Assembly: GCF_022919135.1 (NCBI RefSeq) | Contig: NZ_CP095049.1 | Coordinates: 1,674,001-1,738,000 of the forward strand | DNA length: 64,000 bases | Reading direction: 5' to 3' | DNA from: Hymenobacter cellulosivorans | GTDB taxonomy: Bacteria; Bacteroidota; Bacteroidia; Cytophagales; Hymenobacteraceae | Shown: piece by piece, positions 44,400 to 52,581 of the stretch | Position numbering within the stretch: the first letter of the stretch is position 1 | Layout of the letters: each line of letters opens with the position of its first letter | Translations under genes and position numbers: made by a program | Notes under the pieces: generated by a model | Told to the model about the DNA's origin: nothing | Databases searched by the model: none | What the model saw: the letters and a program-made list of their open reading frames with translations, nothing else

Positions 44400-46010
44400 T
44401 TGAGTAACGAATTAGTCATTAATTCTACTCAGGAAGGAGAACGGATTGCCCTGCTCCAGGATAAGCGGCTCATTGAATACCACTTTGACCGCAACGACAC
44501 CAACTATTCCGTTGGTGACATCTTCCTAGGCACGGTCAAGAAAGTTATGCCCGGTCTGAACGCCGCGTTCATCGATATCGGGTATCAAAAAGACGCGTTT
44601 CTGCACTACGGCGACTTAGGGGAGAACTTCCCTTCGCTGCTGAAGTGGAGCAGAGGCGTACAATCGCAGAAAATTACCGTCGGGGCGCTCAAGAACTTCC
44701 AGTTCGACGGGCAGCTCGACAAAGTCGGCAAGGCCGCCGACGTCTTCAAGAAGGGCCAGCAGCTGCTGGTTCAGATTGTGAAGGAGCCGATTTCGACCAA
44801 GGGGCCCCGCCTGAGCATGGATATTTCCATGGCGGGCCGCTACCTGGTACTGGTTCCTTTTTCGAATACCATTAGCGTATCCAAGAAAATCGTCAGCAAG
44901 ACGGAGCGGGAGCGGCTCAAGCGGCTCATTGCCTCCATCAAGCCCGACAATTTCGGCGTGATTATCCGCACTGTGGCCGAAGGCCGGGAGGTGGCTGAGC
45001 TCGACCGGGATATGCAGAGCATGACGGCCAACTGGGAACAGCTCTTCAAGTCTTTGCGCTCGGCTAAGCCGAATGACAAGGTGCTGGGCGAGCTGGGCCG
45101 CACCAGCTCCATGCTGCGCGATATGCTCAACGAAAGCTTCGACTCCATTACAGTGGATTCGGCGCCGATGTACGAGGAGATGCGCAGCTACCTCCAGAAA
45201 ATTGCGCCCGACAAGCTCGGTCTGCTCAAGCTCCACACCGGTAAGGTGAAAGTGTTTGAGCACGTGGGCATTGAAAAGCAGCTTAAAACACTGTTTGGCA
45301 AGACCGTAACGGTTCCCGGCGGTGGCTACCTGGTGATTGAACACACCGAAGCCCTGCACGTTATCGACGTCAACTCGGGTAACAAGAGCAACCAGGAAAG
45401 TGACCAGGAGGCTACGGCCCTCATGATCAACATGCTGGCGGCCAAGGAGGTAGCGCGGCAGCTGCGCCTGCGCGACATGGGCGGCATCATCGTCGTCGAC
45501 TTTATCGACATGAAGAGCCCCGAGAGTCGCAAGAAGGTGGAAGATGCCGTGAAGGACATCATGAAGAACGACAAAGCGCGCTTCACGATCCTACCGATTA
45601 CCAAATTCGGGCTGCTGCAGATTACGCGGCAGCGCGTACGCCCCGCCGAGAACATTGTAACCGGTGAAGTGTGCCCCACCTGTGGCGGCACGGGCAAGAT
45701 TTCGGCCTCTATCCTCGTAACGGACGAAATCGACAACAGCATTGAGGACCTGCTGGTTACCCAAAATCAGTCGGGCATCACGCTGTACGTGCACCCCTTC
45801 CTGCACGCTTATTACACCAAGGGATTGGTGTCGAAGCAGATGAAGTGGTATTTGAAGTATTATAAGTGGGTCAAGATCATGAAGGATACTTCCTTGGGCT
45901 TGACTGACTACCGCATCGAGGATGAGCGGGGTGAGGAAATCGAAATACATTCCCCCGCCGCCGCCATGAGCCGCCTCCAGGACCGGGAGGTGGAAGAAAT
46001 TACTGATTGA
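44400..46010 (+). CDS. rng: Ribonuclease G/E family endoribonuclease
   Basis: Processes rRNA and mRNA in a single-strand-specific way. The 536-residue protein has the S1 domain (IFLGTVKKVMPGLNAAFIDI, about residue 40), the RNase H-like catalytic domain with VIDVNSGNKSNQESDQEAT and GGIIVVDFIDM, and the Zn-link CPTCGGTGKI. Starts with TTG at 44400 (MSNELVINSTQ); no good ATG is present. It is shorter than E. coli RNase E (no long scaffold tail) and thus RNase G-like. The preceding hairpin suggests possible autoregulation. Confidence 0.94.
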   Translation: MSNELVINSTQEGERIALLQDKRLIEYHFDRNDTNYSVGDIFLGTVKKVMPGLNAAFIDIGYQKDAFLHYGDLGENFPSLLKWSRGVQSQKITVGALKNFQFDGQLDKVGKAADVFKKGQQLLVQIVKEPISTKGPRLSMDISMAGRYLVLVPFSNTISVSKKIVSKTERERLKRLIASIKPDNFGVIIRTVAEGREVAELDRDMQSMTANWEQLFKSLRSAKPNDKVLGELGRTSSMLRDMLNESFDSITVDSAPMYEEMRSYLQKIAPDKLGLLKLHTGKVKVFEHVGIEKQLKTLFGKTVTVPGGGYLVIEHTEALHVIDVNSGNKSNQESDQEATALMINMLAAKEVARQLRLRDMGGIIVVDFIDMKSPESRKKVEDAVKDIMKNDKARFTILPITKFGLLQITRQRVRPAENIVTGEVCPTCGGTGKISASILVTDEIDNSIEDLLVTQNQSGITLYVHPFLHAYYTKGLVSKQMKWYLKYYKWVKIMKDTSLGLTDYRIEDERGEEIEIHSPAAAMSRLQDREVEEITD

Positions 46011-46043
46011 CGGTTTTTCTGCGAAAACCTTCCTGATAAGAAG

Positions 46044-46083
46044 AAAGCCCCCGCTGTTCTGGATTGAGCAGCGGGGGCTTTTT
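46044..46083 (+). terminator. Terminator after rng
   Basis: 13-bp stem AAAGCCCCCGCTG (46044-46056) with 46069-46081, 12-nt loop, followed by TTTTT. Confidence 0.88.
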
Positions 46084-46110
46084 CTCTTTAGGGCTTTCTG
46101 ATAAAAGGTC

Positions 46111-46168
46111 AGGCGTACTTCGCAGAGGGCGGATGGCTTCGCCCTGCTCGCAATGACCCGCCTTTTAG
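46111..46168. repeat. GTCATTGCGAGCAGGGCG-type dispersed repeat
   Basis: On the minus strand the sequence includes GTCATTGCGAGCAGGGCGAA followed by GCCATCCGCC, a repeat widely seen in bacterial intergenic DNA. GGTCA/TGACC and GGGCG/CGCCC pairs give it a stem-loop. Confidence 0.6.
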
Positions 46169-46176
46169 CACATTAG

Positions 46177-46845
46177 CTAAAACTTCAAGCCTAAATCCAG
46201 GGCGAATTCGTTGTTTTTCAGCGTGACATCTTGGAAGCCATAGTCTTTGTCGAAATACTTATCGATGTTGACTAGGCCGCGGTGGTAGGATAGGCCGCCG
46301 AAGACCTTGGTGCTTTGGCCAACCTGATACTCGGCACCGGCGCCGATAATAACGGCGGCGTCCGGTACGATGAAGTGCTTAATCGACTCGCTTTCCTTGG
46401 CGCCGGGCGCGATGTAACGCTTCCCGTCATTGATACGGCCCGCAATCAGCGCGCCGGCTGAACCGCCCAGCTGGAAGTACAGCTTGGTGTCGGTGGCTAC
46501 ATCGTTGGTGAACAACTTCACCGTAATGGGCACTTCCAGGTATTGCAGACTGATTTTCTGCGTCTCATCATTCCTGGTATTGGCATCGTAGTAGCGGATG
46601 GTACCACCTTTGCCCGTCAGCATTAGCCCGCTACTAAAGGCGTAGTTTTGGCCGAAAAAGTAGTCAACCACCAGGCCGCCGCCGAGGCTGAGCTTACTCT
46701 TGTCGTTGCGGAAGTTTAGGGCCGAAGGCGAGTCGGTGCGCAAGTAAGTGATGGAAGGAGAAAGTTTTAAGCCAATTTCAACTTGCGCCGAGGCCGTGCC
46801 CGCCGACGCACCCAACGTCAGCAGTGCGAGAAGCAATTTTTTCAT
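46177..46845 (-). CDS. Outer membrane beta-barrel protein (PorT-like porin family)
   Basis: A 222-residue protein with a signal peptide (MKKLLLALLTLGASAGTASA) and an eight-stranded-barrel pattern: alternating hydrophobic strands such as VEIGLKLSPSITYLRTD, LSLGGGLVVDYFFGQNYAF and ALDLGLKF at the C terminus, ending in Phe as barrel proteins do. It fits the porin-family/outer membrane beta-barrel group in which PorT is found. Its specific job is unknown. It is divergent from gldB. Confidence 0.87.
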   Translation of the reverse strand: MKKLLLALLTLGASAGTASAQVEIGLKLSPSITYLRTDSPSALNFRNDKSKLSLGGGLVVDYFFGQNYAFSSGLMLTGKGGTIRYYDANTRNDETQKISLQYLEVPITVKLFTNDVATDTKLYFQLGGSAGALIAGRINDGKRYIAPGAKESESIKHFIVPDAAVIIGAGAEYQVGQSTKVFGGLSYHRGLVNIDKYFDKDYGFQDVTLKNNEFALDLGLKF

Positions 46846-46930
46846 AAGAAAGAGGAAAAGAGTCAGGCTTTAGACGAAAGACAGCCTAGTGGCGTTTCGT
46901 TTTGGCTATTTTCGCCCTAAAGATAGAAGC

Positions 46931-47950
46931 GTGACTTACATTCCTGCCTACCTACGCCGTTTACTGTTCAGTTTTCTGAGCTCTGGCCTGCTGCTCAGCA
47001 GCTGCACGTCCAACGAAACCTGCTCAGCCGACCCGGAAGTGGCCAAAGTGCCCGTAACCGTGCAGCTAGAGCGGCTGGAGCAACCGTTCTTCAAGATTAG
47101 GACCGTGGCTGAAGCCAAGCAGTTTCTGCGGCAACAGCCGCAGTTTACGACGTATTTTCTGGGGCGCAAGCAGTTTCCGTCGGAAGATATCCTGGCCCAA
47201 AAGCTGGTAAGCTTGTCGACCAACGCGGGCCTGCAGAAGCTAGGGCAGGAATCGGAAGCTGCGTTTAAGGACACACAGTCGTTGCAGGGGCAACTGAAGC
47301 AGTTATTTCAGCACGTGCGCTACTATTTCCCAACTTTCCAGGTGCCGCCGGTCAAGACTTTTGTGAGCGGGCTGAGCCAGGATTTGTTTGTGAATGACAG
47401 CCTGATGGTGCTTAGCATCGACTTTTTTGCCGGCCCCAAAGCCAGCTACCGGCCCAACGTGCCCGAGTACATTCTGCGCCGCTATGAGCCGGCTTACCTG
47501 ATTCCCACAGCGGCGCTGGCCATTTCCAGCAAGTACAACCAGAAAAAGCTCACCGACCAGACTATGCTCAGCGAGATGGTGCAGTTTGGTAAGTCGCTGT
47601 ACTTCGCCGAGAAAGTGCTGCCCTGCACTGCCGATACGTTGCTCATTGGCTTTACAGGACCGGAAATGGCCAACCTGCAATTCAACGAAGGCAAGGTCTG
47701 GGCGCACTTCATTGAGAAGAACCTGCTCTATAACACCAGCCCGTTTACCATCCAGAAGTATATTGGGGAGCGGCCCAACGTGCCCGAAATCGACAAAACC
47801 TGCCCCGGTCGGGTAGGGGCCTGGGTCGGCTGGCAGATCGTGCGCAAGTACATGGCCGACCACCCCAACGTGACCCTGGCCCAGCTCATGGCCCAGAAAG
47901 ACCCGCAGCGCATCCTGAATGAGTCGCGCTACCGGCCGAAGCGAAAGTAA
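46931..47950 (+). CDS. gldB: Gliding motility lipoprotein GldB
   Basis: A 339-residue lipoprotein (lipobox LLLSSC) of the GldB family: QFTTYFLGRKQFPSED, VNDSLMVLSIDFFAGPKASY, YEPAYLIPTAALAISSKYN, and the C-terminal VGWQIVRKYMADHPNVTLAQ with ILNESRYRPKRK. GldB is essential for gliding and T9SS in Flavobacterium. The start GTG 46931 (MTYIPAYLRR) is chosen over GTG 46889, since the upstream extension is not family-like. Confidence 0.92.
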   Translation: MTYIPAYLRRLLFSFLSSGLLLSSCTSNETCSADPEVAKVPVTVQLERLEQPFFKIRTVAEAKQFLRQQPQFTTYFLGRKQFPSEDILAQKLVSLSTNAGLQKLGQESEAAFKDTQSLQGQLKQLFQHVRYYFPTFQVPPVKTFVSGLSQDLFVNDSLMVLSIDFFAGPKASYRPNVPEYILRRYEPAYLIPTAALAISSKYNQKKLTDQTMLSEMVQFGKSLYFAEKVLPCTADTLLIGFTGPEMANLQFNEGKVWAHFIEKNLLYNTSPFTIQKYIGERPNVPEIDKTCPGRVGAWVGWQIVRKYMADHPNVTLAQLMAQKDPQRILNESRYRPKRK

Positions 47951-48052
47951 TTTTAAATGCTGTAGCCTACATGGTGAATGGGAAGACCGATTTTATAGTA
48001 GCACTCCCCTCCATAATTCAGCCTTCAGCATTCACCACTCATCATTTCTGCC

Positions 48053-49255
48053 GTGCACATTGCCGTTTTCAGCCAGTACCACACTAATCCTGACTGTCCG
48101 GCAACGAGCCGCCATTACTCTTTGCTGGCCCACCTAGCGAAGTCGCACCGCGTTACGCTTATTACCACCCGCACCTGGGAGGCCCAGCGCCTGACGCAGG
48201 CGTATCCGTGGTTGCCGGAGGGCGTAGAAATGCGGGCCGCTGAGGTGCCCTACGAAAACAAGATGGGTGTAGCCCGGCGGGTGCTGTCATTTGGGCAGTA
48301 TGCTGCTTACGCCGTGCGGGAAGGCCTGAAGTTGGAGCGGCCCGACGTTATCTGGGGCATTTCCACGCCCCTAACAGCTGCTTGGGCTGCGGCCCAAGTA
48401 GCCAAGCGGCGCGGTGTGCCGTGGGTGTTTGAGGTGCAGGATCTGTGGCCGTCCTTTCCTATTGCTATGGGAGCTGTGCCCACGCGCTGGGCCCAAAACC
48501 GGTTGTTTGCCCTCGAAAAAAGCCTGTACCACAGTGCCCGCCACATTCTGCCTTTGTCGCCGGATATGACGCGCTACGTCGAAAACCGGGGTATTGCGCC
48601 CAGCAAAATCACGACGGTGCTAAACGGTACTGATTTGGATTTGGCCGCGCTGGCCACTCCCGAGAATGTAGCCAAGCTGCGTGCCGAGTCCGGGCTGGAG
48701 GGTAAGCAGGTTATTCTCTACGCGGGCACCTTCGGGCGGGCCAATGATATTCCGACGTTGGTAGCCGCCGCCGAGGCCCTGGCTCTGGCGCAGCCCGGCG
48801 TGGCATGGCTATTTATGGGTCTGGGGTTTCACGAGCCCCTGGTGCGGGCCGCTGCTCGGCGCTGCCCGGCTATTCGGCTGGTGCCACCTCAGCCCCGGCA
48901 CGCCGTGTTTAGCTGGTTTAAGCTGGCCGATATTTCCGTGGTATCCTTTCTCGATCTGCCCGTGTTGGATGCCAACTCCCCAGCCAAATTCTACGACAGT
49001 CTGGCCGTAGGCACTCCGGTAGTAGTCACCAATCAGGGCTGGACGAAGCAGCTGGTAGAGCAGCAGGCCTGCGGCTGGTATGCCCCGGCCGGCAACGCTC
49101 CGGCCCTGCAGCAATTGCTAACCGATGTACTGGCTCAGCCCCAGCTGCTAATCGAAACCGGTCGCCGGGGGCAGCAGGCAGCGGCTACCCAATTTAACCG
49201 GCAGCGCATTGCCCAAACCATTCAAGAAATCCTCGAAACCAGTTCCGTAGTTTAA
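48053..49255 (+). CDS. Glycosyltransferase family 4 protein (WcaI-like)
   Basis: A 400-residue GT-B fold enzyme: MHIAVFSQYHTNPDCPATSR N terminus, donor-side motifs GKQVILYAGTFGRANDIPTL (about residue 220) and ADISVVSFLDLPVLDANSPAKF..GTPVVVTN (about 295-325). Starts with GTG. Such enzymes add sugars to polysaccharide or glycolipid acceptors. No other polysaccharide genes are adjacent, so the acceptor is unknown. Confidence 0.9.
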   Translation: MHIAVFSQYHTNPDCPATSRHYSLLAHLAKSHRVTLITTRTWEAQRLTQAYPWLPEGVEMRAAEVPYENKMGVARRVLSFGQYAAYAVREGLKLERPDVIWGISTPLTAAWAAAQVAKRRGVPWVFEVQDLWPSFPIAMGAVPTRWAQNRLFALEKSLYHSARHILPLSPDMTRYVENRGIAPSKITTVLNGTDLDLAALATPENVAKLRAESGLEGKQVILYAGTFGRANDIPTLVAAAEALALAQPGVAWLFMGLGFHEPLVRAAARRCPAIRLVPPQPRHAVFSWFKLADISVVSFLDLPVLDANSPAKFYDSLAVGTPVVVTNQGWTKQLVEQQACGWYAPAGNAPALQQLLTDVLAQPQLLIETGRRGQQAAATQFNRQRIAQTIQEILETSSVV

Positions 49256-49305
49256 ACCTGGGAGAACTAGTTTTGTACTAAGTTGTACTGATTACTCTGG
49301 AATTC

Positions 49306-49995
49306 TCAGATTTCCACGGTAGTGGCGGGGTCTAGGTCCGCGGCGCTGGGCTTGCCGAAATGGGAGGCGTAGTACTTGCAAAAGTCCTTTAGCGGGCAGA
49401 TTCCGCACTTTGGCGTGCGGGCCACGCACACATAACGGCCGTGCAGAATTAGCCAGTGGTGGGCTTTGGGAATTAGCTTCTCGGGTATATAACGCACCAG
49501 CTCTTTTTCCACTGCCAGGGGTGTCGTGGCTTTTTGGGTTACGAGGCCCAGGCGGTGCGACACCCGAAAGACGTGGGTATCGACGGCCATGGCGGGCTGG
49601 TTGTAAATGACCGAGACGATGACGTTAGCCGTTTTACGGCCCACGCCCGGCAGGCGCTGCAGCTCCTCAATCGTGCTGGGTACCTCCGAGTTGAATTCCT
49701 CGACTAGCAGGCGGCCTAAGCCCGCCAGGTGCTTGGCTTTGTTATTGGGGTAAGAAACGCTGCGAATAAACGGAAATATCTCCTCGGCCGAAGCCAGAGC
49801 CAGGTGAGCCGGCGTCGGAAATTGCTCTAGCAAAGCCGGCATAATCTGATTGACGCGCTTATCGGTGCACTGGGCACTGAGTACCACGGCCACAATCAGC
49901 TCGTAGGGGTTGCCGTAGTGCAGCTCCGTTTTGGGCTCGGGAAAGTGAGTCGTGAAGTAATTGAGGAAATGGCGGAACCGCTCGGGCTTGCGCAT
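49306..49995 (-). CDS. nth: Endonuclease III
   Basis: A DNA glycosylase/AP lyase for oxidised pyrimidines. The 229-residue protein has the HhH motif LPGVGRKTANVIVSV with catalytic Lys nearby, VDTHVFRVSHRLGL with the catalytic Asp, and the [4Fe-4S] cluster C-x6-C-x2-C-x5-C in CVARTPKCGICPLKDFC. The start ATG 49995 (MRKPERFRHFLNYF) gives normal length; the upstream extension to 50040 is unlikely. Confidence 0.95.
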   Translation of the reverse strand: MRKPERFRHFLNYFTTHFPEPKTELHYGNPYELIVAVVLSAQCTDKRVNQIMPALLEQFPTPAHLALASAEEIFPFIRSVSYPNNKAKHLAGLGRLLVEEFNSEVPSTIEELQRLPGVGRKTANVIVSVIYNQPAMAVDTHVFRVSHRLGLVTQKATTPLAVEKELVRYIPEKLIPKAHHWLILHGRYVCVARTPKCGICPLKDFCKYYASHFGKPSAADLDPATTVEI

Positions 49996-50046
49996 GGCTG
50001 GAAGCTGATAAGCACTGGAAGAGCAGCAAAATAACGCCAAAAAAAG

Positions 50047-50140
50047 TCATCCTGAGCTCGGCAGGCTCTCCTTACTGCCTGCCGAACACCCTTAAAGAGG
50101 GTGGTGCAGAACAGCAAGCCGGCTTGCAAGCTCAGGATGA
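50047..50140. repeat. Cloverleaf-like dispersed repeat downstream of the sigma operon
   Basis: A 12-bp perfect closing stem TCATCCTGAGCT/AGCTCAGGATGA (50047-50058, 50129-50140) encloses three hairpins: CGGCAGG/CCTGCCG, ACCCT/AGGGT and the palindrome GCAAGCCGGCTTGC (50114-50127). GTCATCCTGAGC-type repeats are frequent in intergenic DNA of this lineage. Confidence 0.7.
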
Positions 50141-50157
50141 TAAGGGAGGTTAATCTT

Positions 50158-50388
50158 TTACCCAGCCTTGAGAAAAGTGCGGGAGTACTGCAGAATTGAA
50201 TCGGTGGTCCGCTTGCTGGGGGCACTTTTAAGGCCATCCAGGCAGCGCTGGGCTAGGAGGAGGTCGGCGCAGACGGTTGCCAGTTCGGCGTCGTGGAGCA
50301 GGGCGCGCTCAATCTCCTGGTGCTCATTAGCCGGCAATTCGTTGTATACGTACCGGAGCAGCTTCTCGTGGGTAAAGGTTTTGATCAT
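50158..50388 (-). CDS. Small partner protein of the ECF sigma factor
   Basis: A 76-residue helical protein without membrane segment: MIKTFTHEKLLRYVYNELPA and then LLHDAELATVCADLLLAQRC. Its first 20 codons overlap the 3' end of the sigma gene by 62 bp in another frame. The layout resembles a short anti-sigma or sigma-associated protein, but it lacks the HxxxCxxC zinc motif and the membrane part of typical anti-sigmas. The role is inferred from position and overlap. Confidence 0.7.
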   Translation of the reverse strand: MIKTFTHEKLLRYVYNELPANEHQEIERALLHDAELATVCADLLLAQRCLDGLKSAPSKRTTDSILQYSRTFLKAG

Positions 50389-50962
50389 AGAAAACGGGTT
50401 GTGCGGCCATCTTCTTCCGCAGGTTAATCAGCGCGTAACGCATGCGTCCCAACGCTGTGTTGATGCTAACCCCCGTCGCGTCCGCAATTTCCTGAAAGCT
50501 CATGTCGCCGTAATGACGCATGATGAGCACTTCTTTCTGCACTGCGGGCAGGTCTTGGATTAGCTCCCGAAGACGGGCGTGGGTTTCCTCACGGGTGATG
50601 GCAGCCTCCGCTCCCTCTTCTGCCAACGACAACGAATTGAACGCATGACTTGTTGTGTCAAGATTTAATAAAGGACTGCGTTTTTCGCGGCGGAAAAAGT
50701 CAATTGCCAGATTATGAGCGATACGGCAGATCCAGGACGAGAATTTTCCTTCCTCGTTGTAGCGGCCACTCTTCATGGTGTGGATAGCTTTGATAAAGGT
50801 ATCCTGCAGCAAATCTTCGGCGACGTCTTCATCGCGCACGATCAGCATAATCGTGGTGAAAACGCGGCTTTTGTGCCGATCTAGCAATAGGGCAAAGGCA
50901 TCTTCCTTACCGGCGATGTAAAGGGTTATGAGAGCGGAGTCGCTCGGCTGCAAGGTGTCCAT
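50327..50962 (-). CDS. ECF-type RNA polymerase sigma factor
   Basis: A 211-residue sigma-70 family factor. Region 2 has LIVRDEDVAEDLLQDTFIKA (about residues 41-60), and region 4 has DMSFQEIADATGVSINTALG (about 155-175). The C-terminal 25 residues beyond region 4 are encoded where the partner gene overlaps. A promoter (TTG-N20-TACATTTG) lies about 94 bp upstream. The regulon cannot be told from the window. Confidence 0.93.
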   Translation of the reverse strand: MDTLQPSDSALITLYIAGKEDAFALLLDRHKSRVFTTIMLIVRDEDVAEDLLQDTFIKAIHTMKSGRYNEEGKFSSWICRIAHNLAIDFFRREKRSPLLNLDTTSHAFNSLSLAEEGAEAAITREETHARLRELIQDLPAVQKEVLIMRHYGDMSFQEIADATGVSINTALGRMRYALINLRKKMAAQPVFYDQNLYPREAAPVRIQRIAG

Positions 50963-51055
50963 AAAGGCTACGGGTTAGAGGAACGTAGAGCTTTAGGCCA
51001 TAGAGTGCAGTTGCCGGTGAAATCGAGAAAGTTTCTGAAGAGCAGATGAAGTTTC

Positions 51056-51086
51056 CAAATGTAGAAAACGGCAACACCATTCGCAA
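51056..51086 (-). promoter_or_regulatory. Promoter of the ECF sigma gene at 50327
   Basis: Minus strand TTG (51084-51086), 20 nt, TACATTTG (51056-51063): good Bacteroidota promoter match. Confidence 0.7.
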
Positions 51087-51230
51087 CGAGTGGTTGCTTC
51101 AAAACCAAAATAATTTTTGCCTTTTGAAACAAATTATTGAATAGAGTATATCAACTATTTCAAATTGAAGGCACTAACGAAAAAATTTATTGCCTCTGGG
51201 TTCGTTATCGCGGGCATTTTAAGCTAAAAA
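51087..51230. other. Intergenic spacer between the sigma gene and the 51272 gene
   Basis: AT-rich spacer with no gene seen; it is the central part of a 309-bp gap that also holds the sigma promoter and the terminator below. Confidence 0.5.
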
Positions 51231-51250
51231 AGCCCGCCAAAGCGGGCTTC
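51231..51250 (-). terminator. Terminator of the 51272 gene
   Basis: AAGCCCGC/GCGGGCTT stem, 4-nt loop, followed on the minus strand by a T-run. Confidence 0.8.
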
Positions 51251-51271
51251 TACACGGGCCGGGTGAAAAGA

Positions 51272-51850
51272 TCAGCGGCGGAGCTGGGAGTCAATGGTCT
51301 GGAGCTGGCTATCGATAGACGCCGCCCCAGGATTCTGGCCAACGGCAGTTTTGGCACGCTCGGCAAGGCGGTCGGAAAGCTGCTCGAGCAGCTGCAAGCG
51401 CTGCTCGGTGCGGCGCAGCTCGTTGGCCAGGCGCTGAGGTACCGGAGTCAGGACGGTGGTACCGGGCAACTGGGTTTCGGTGGGCTGTCCGGTGACCTGG
51501 CGGGCGCGCTGCTCGATGGCCGGCGCCGACATCATGTCGTCGGTGAAATTGACGATGTTACCCTGCAGATTGACAGCCTTGCCCTCGGACAGCATCTGAC
51601 GGGTGCCATCTTTGCTGATCATGATGCCATCGGGGCGCACCACTAGGCCGTTGTCCATCGTGACGGGGGCCGAAAGGCGAGACATCTGGCCAGCCTGAAT
51701 GCGCATGGTAAGTCCGTTGCGGCGAGCTACGCCGTCTTTCAGGGAAGGTGCCGCCGCCGAAGTGGCCGGCGGCGTGGCTTGAGCCAAAGCGGGAGCGGCA
51801 GACAGCAAAAGGCCGGCGAGGGCAAAGCAGGCAAGCGTGGCGTAGTGCAT
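51272..51850 (-). CDS. Exported protein with DUF6799-like repeats
   Basis: A 192-residue protein with a signal peptide (MHYATLACFALAGLLLSAAPALA). The middle repeats the pattern DGVARRNGLTMRIQAGQMSR / DNGLVVRPDGIMISKDGTRQ, as I recall from the DUF6799 family. The C terminus is a coiled-coil-like helix (LANELRRTEQRLQLLEQLSD). It is likely periplasmic. The frame is open upstream to 52198, but the signal peptide fixes the start at 51850. Confidence 0.78.
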   Translation of the reverse strand: MHYATLACFALAGLLLSAAPALAQATPPATSAAAPSLKDGVARRNGLTMRIQAGQMSRLSAPVTMDNGLVVRPDGIMISKDGTRQMLSEGKAVNLQGNIVNFTDDMMSAPAIEQRARQVTGQPTETQLPGTTVLTPVPQRLANELRRTEQRLQLLEQLSDRLAERAKTAVGQNPGAASIDSQLQTIDSQLRR

Positions 51851-51930
51851 GATGGCGGGCAGAGGTGGAAACCAAATCAACCAGGCCACAGCGGCCGGTA
51901 CTGCTGCTGACGCGCTTTGCTGCGGGAAGG

Positions 51931-52362
51931 TTACGCGTTGGACTCGTGGGCCCGGCGGCGGGCCAGCCAGTCGGTGGCCTGGCCTTCGTCGCTGAAGAGG
52001 CGCACGTGGCAGTCGGCGTTGGAAACCAGCGGTGCCCCATTCTCCTGATCCACGTTGCTCAAATGGGCTGGCGACATCAAAAATGCCAAATACACCCGGC
52101 CGCCGAGCAGGGGCGTGAGTCGGGGCAGAAAAGTGGACAGCACCCACTGGGTGGAGTCTTCGCTGATGGTGCCGCGGCGGCGCAGGTCGAGCAGCCAATA
52201 GCGGACTTTCTGGGGGGCGGCTACGCGCAACGTAGCCTCATAGCCCTGCTGCACTTCGGCCGGGCTGACCTGGCGCAACCAGCGGCCCAGCAGCGTACCC
52301 AGGTCTTCGCGCAGGGTAAGCTCCACAAAATCGGCAACGGCAGTGACAGTAGGCACGGGCAT
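51931..52362 (-). CDS. Hypothetical cytosolic protein, possibly STAS/SpoIIAA-like
   Basis: A 143-residue soluble protein: VRYWLLDLRRRGTISEDSTQ, LGGRVYLAFLMSPAHLSNVD and a C-terminal VRLFSDEGQATDWLARR. The alternation of strands and helices, and the final segment, resemble the STAS/SEC14-like proteins common in Hymenobacter. The match is weak. It lies 80 bp upstream of the DUF6799-like gene on the same strand. Confidence 0.7.
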   Translation of the reverse strand: MPVPTVTAVADFVELTLREDLGTLLGRWLRQVSPAEVQQGYEATLRVAAPQKVRYWLLDLRRRGTISEDSTQWVLSTFLPRLTPLLGGRVYLAFLMSPAHLSNVDQENGAPLVSNADCHVRLFSDEGQATDWLARRRAHESNA

Positions 52363-52545
52363 CGGGGGAGAAGGGTGAACGGCCAGAAAACCAGCGGGGC
52401 AGGCAAGTAAGATAGGTAAATCGGGGAATTATACAAACCCAGCCCCGCGGAAAACCGGCGTAGAACTCGGCTTTACGGCTCTTCTACGCGCCGTCTGTGC
52501 GCTAGAGCCCGACCTGAACCGTGACTTTTGGCCCCACTTTCGGTT

Positions 52546-52553
52546 TACCTTTG
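52546..52553 (+). promoter_or_regulatory. -7 promoter element of the MFS gene
   Basis: TACCTTTG, exact match; a TTTG at 52527-52530 is 15 nt upstream, slightly short for a -33 box. Confidence 0.5.
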
Positions 52554-52581
52554 CCCTGCTTCCTTCTCCTGTTCCTGCTTT

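Noticed and set aside
51137..51646. A 169-codon plus-strand frame across the sigma spacer and the DUF6799-like gene
   Set aside because: Shadow of the minus-strand gene; no signal, family or promoter.
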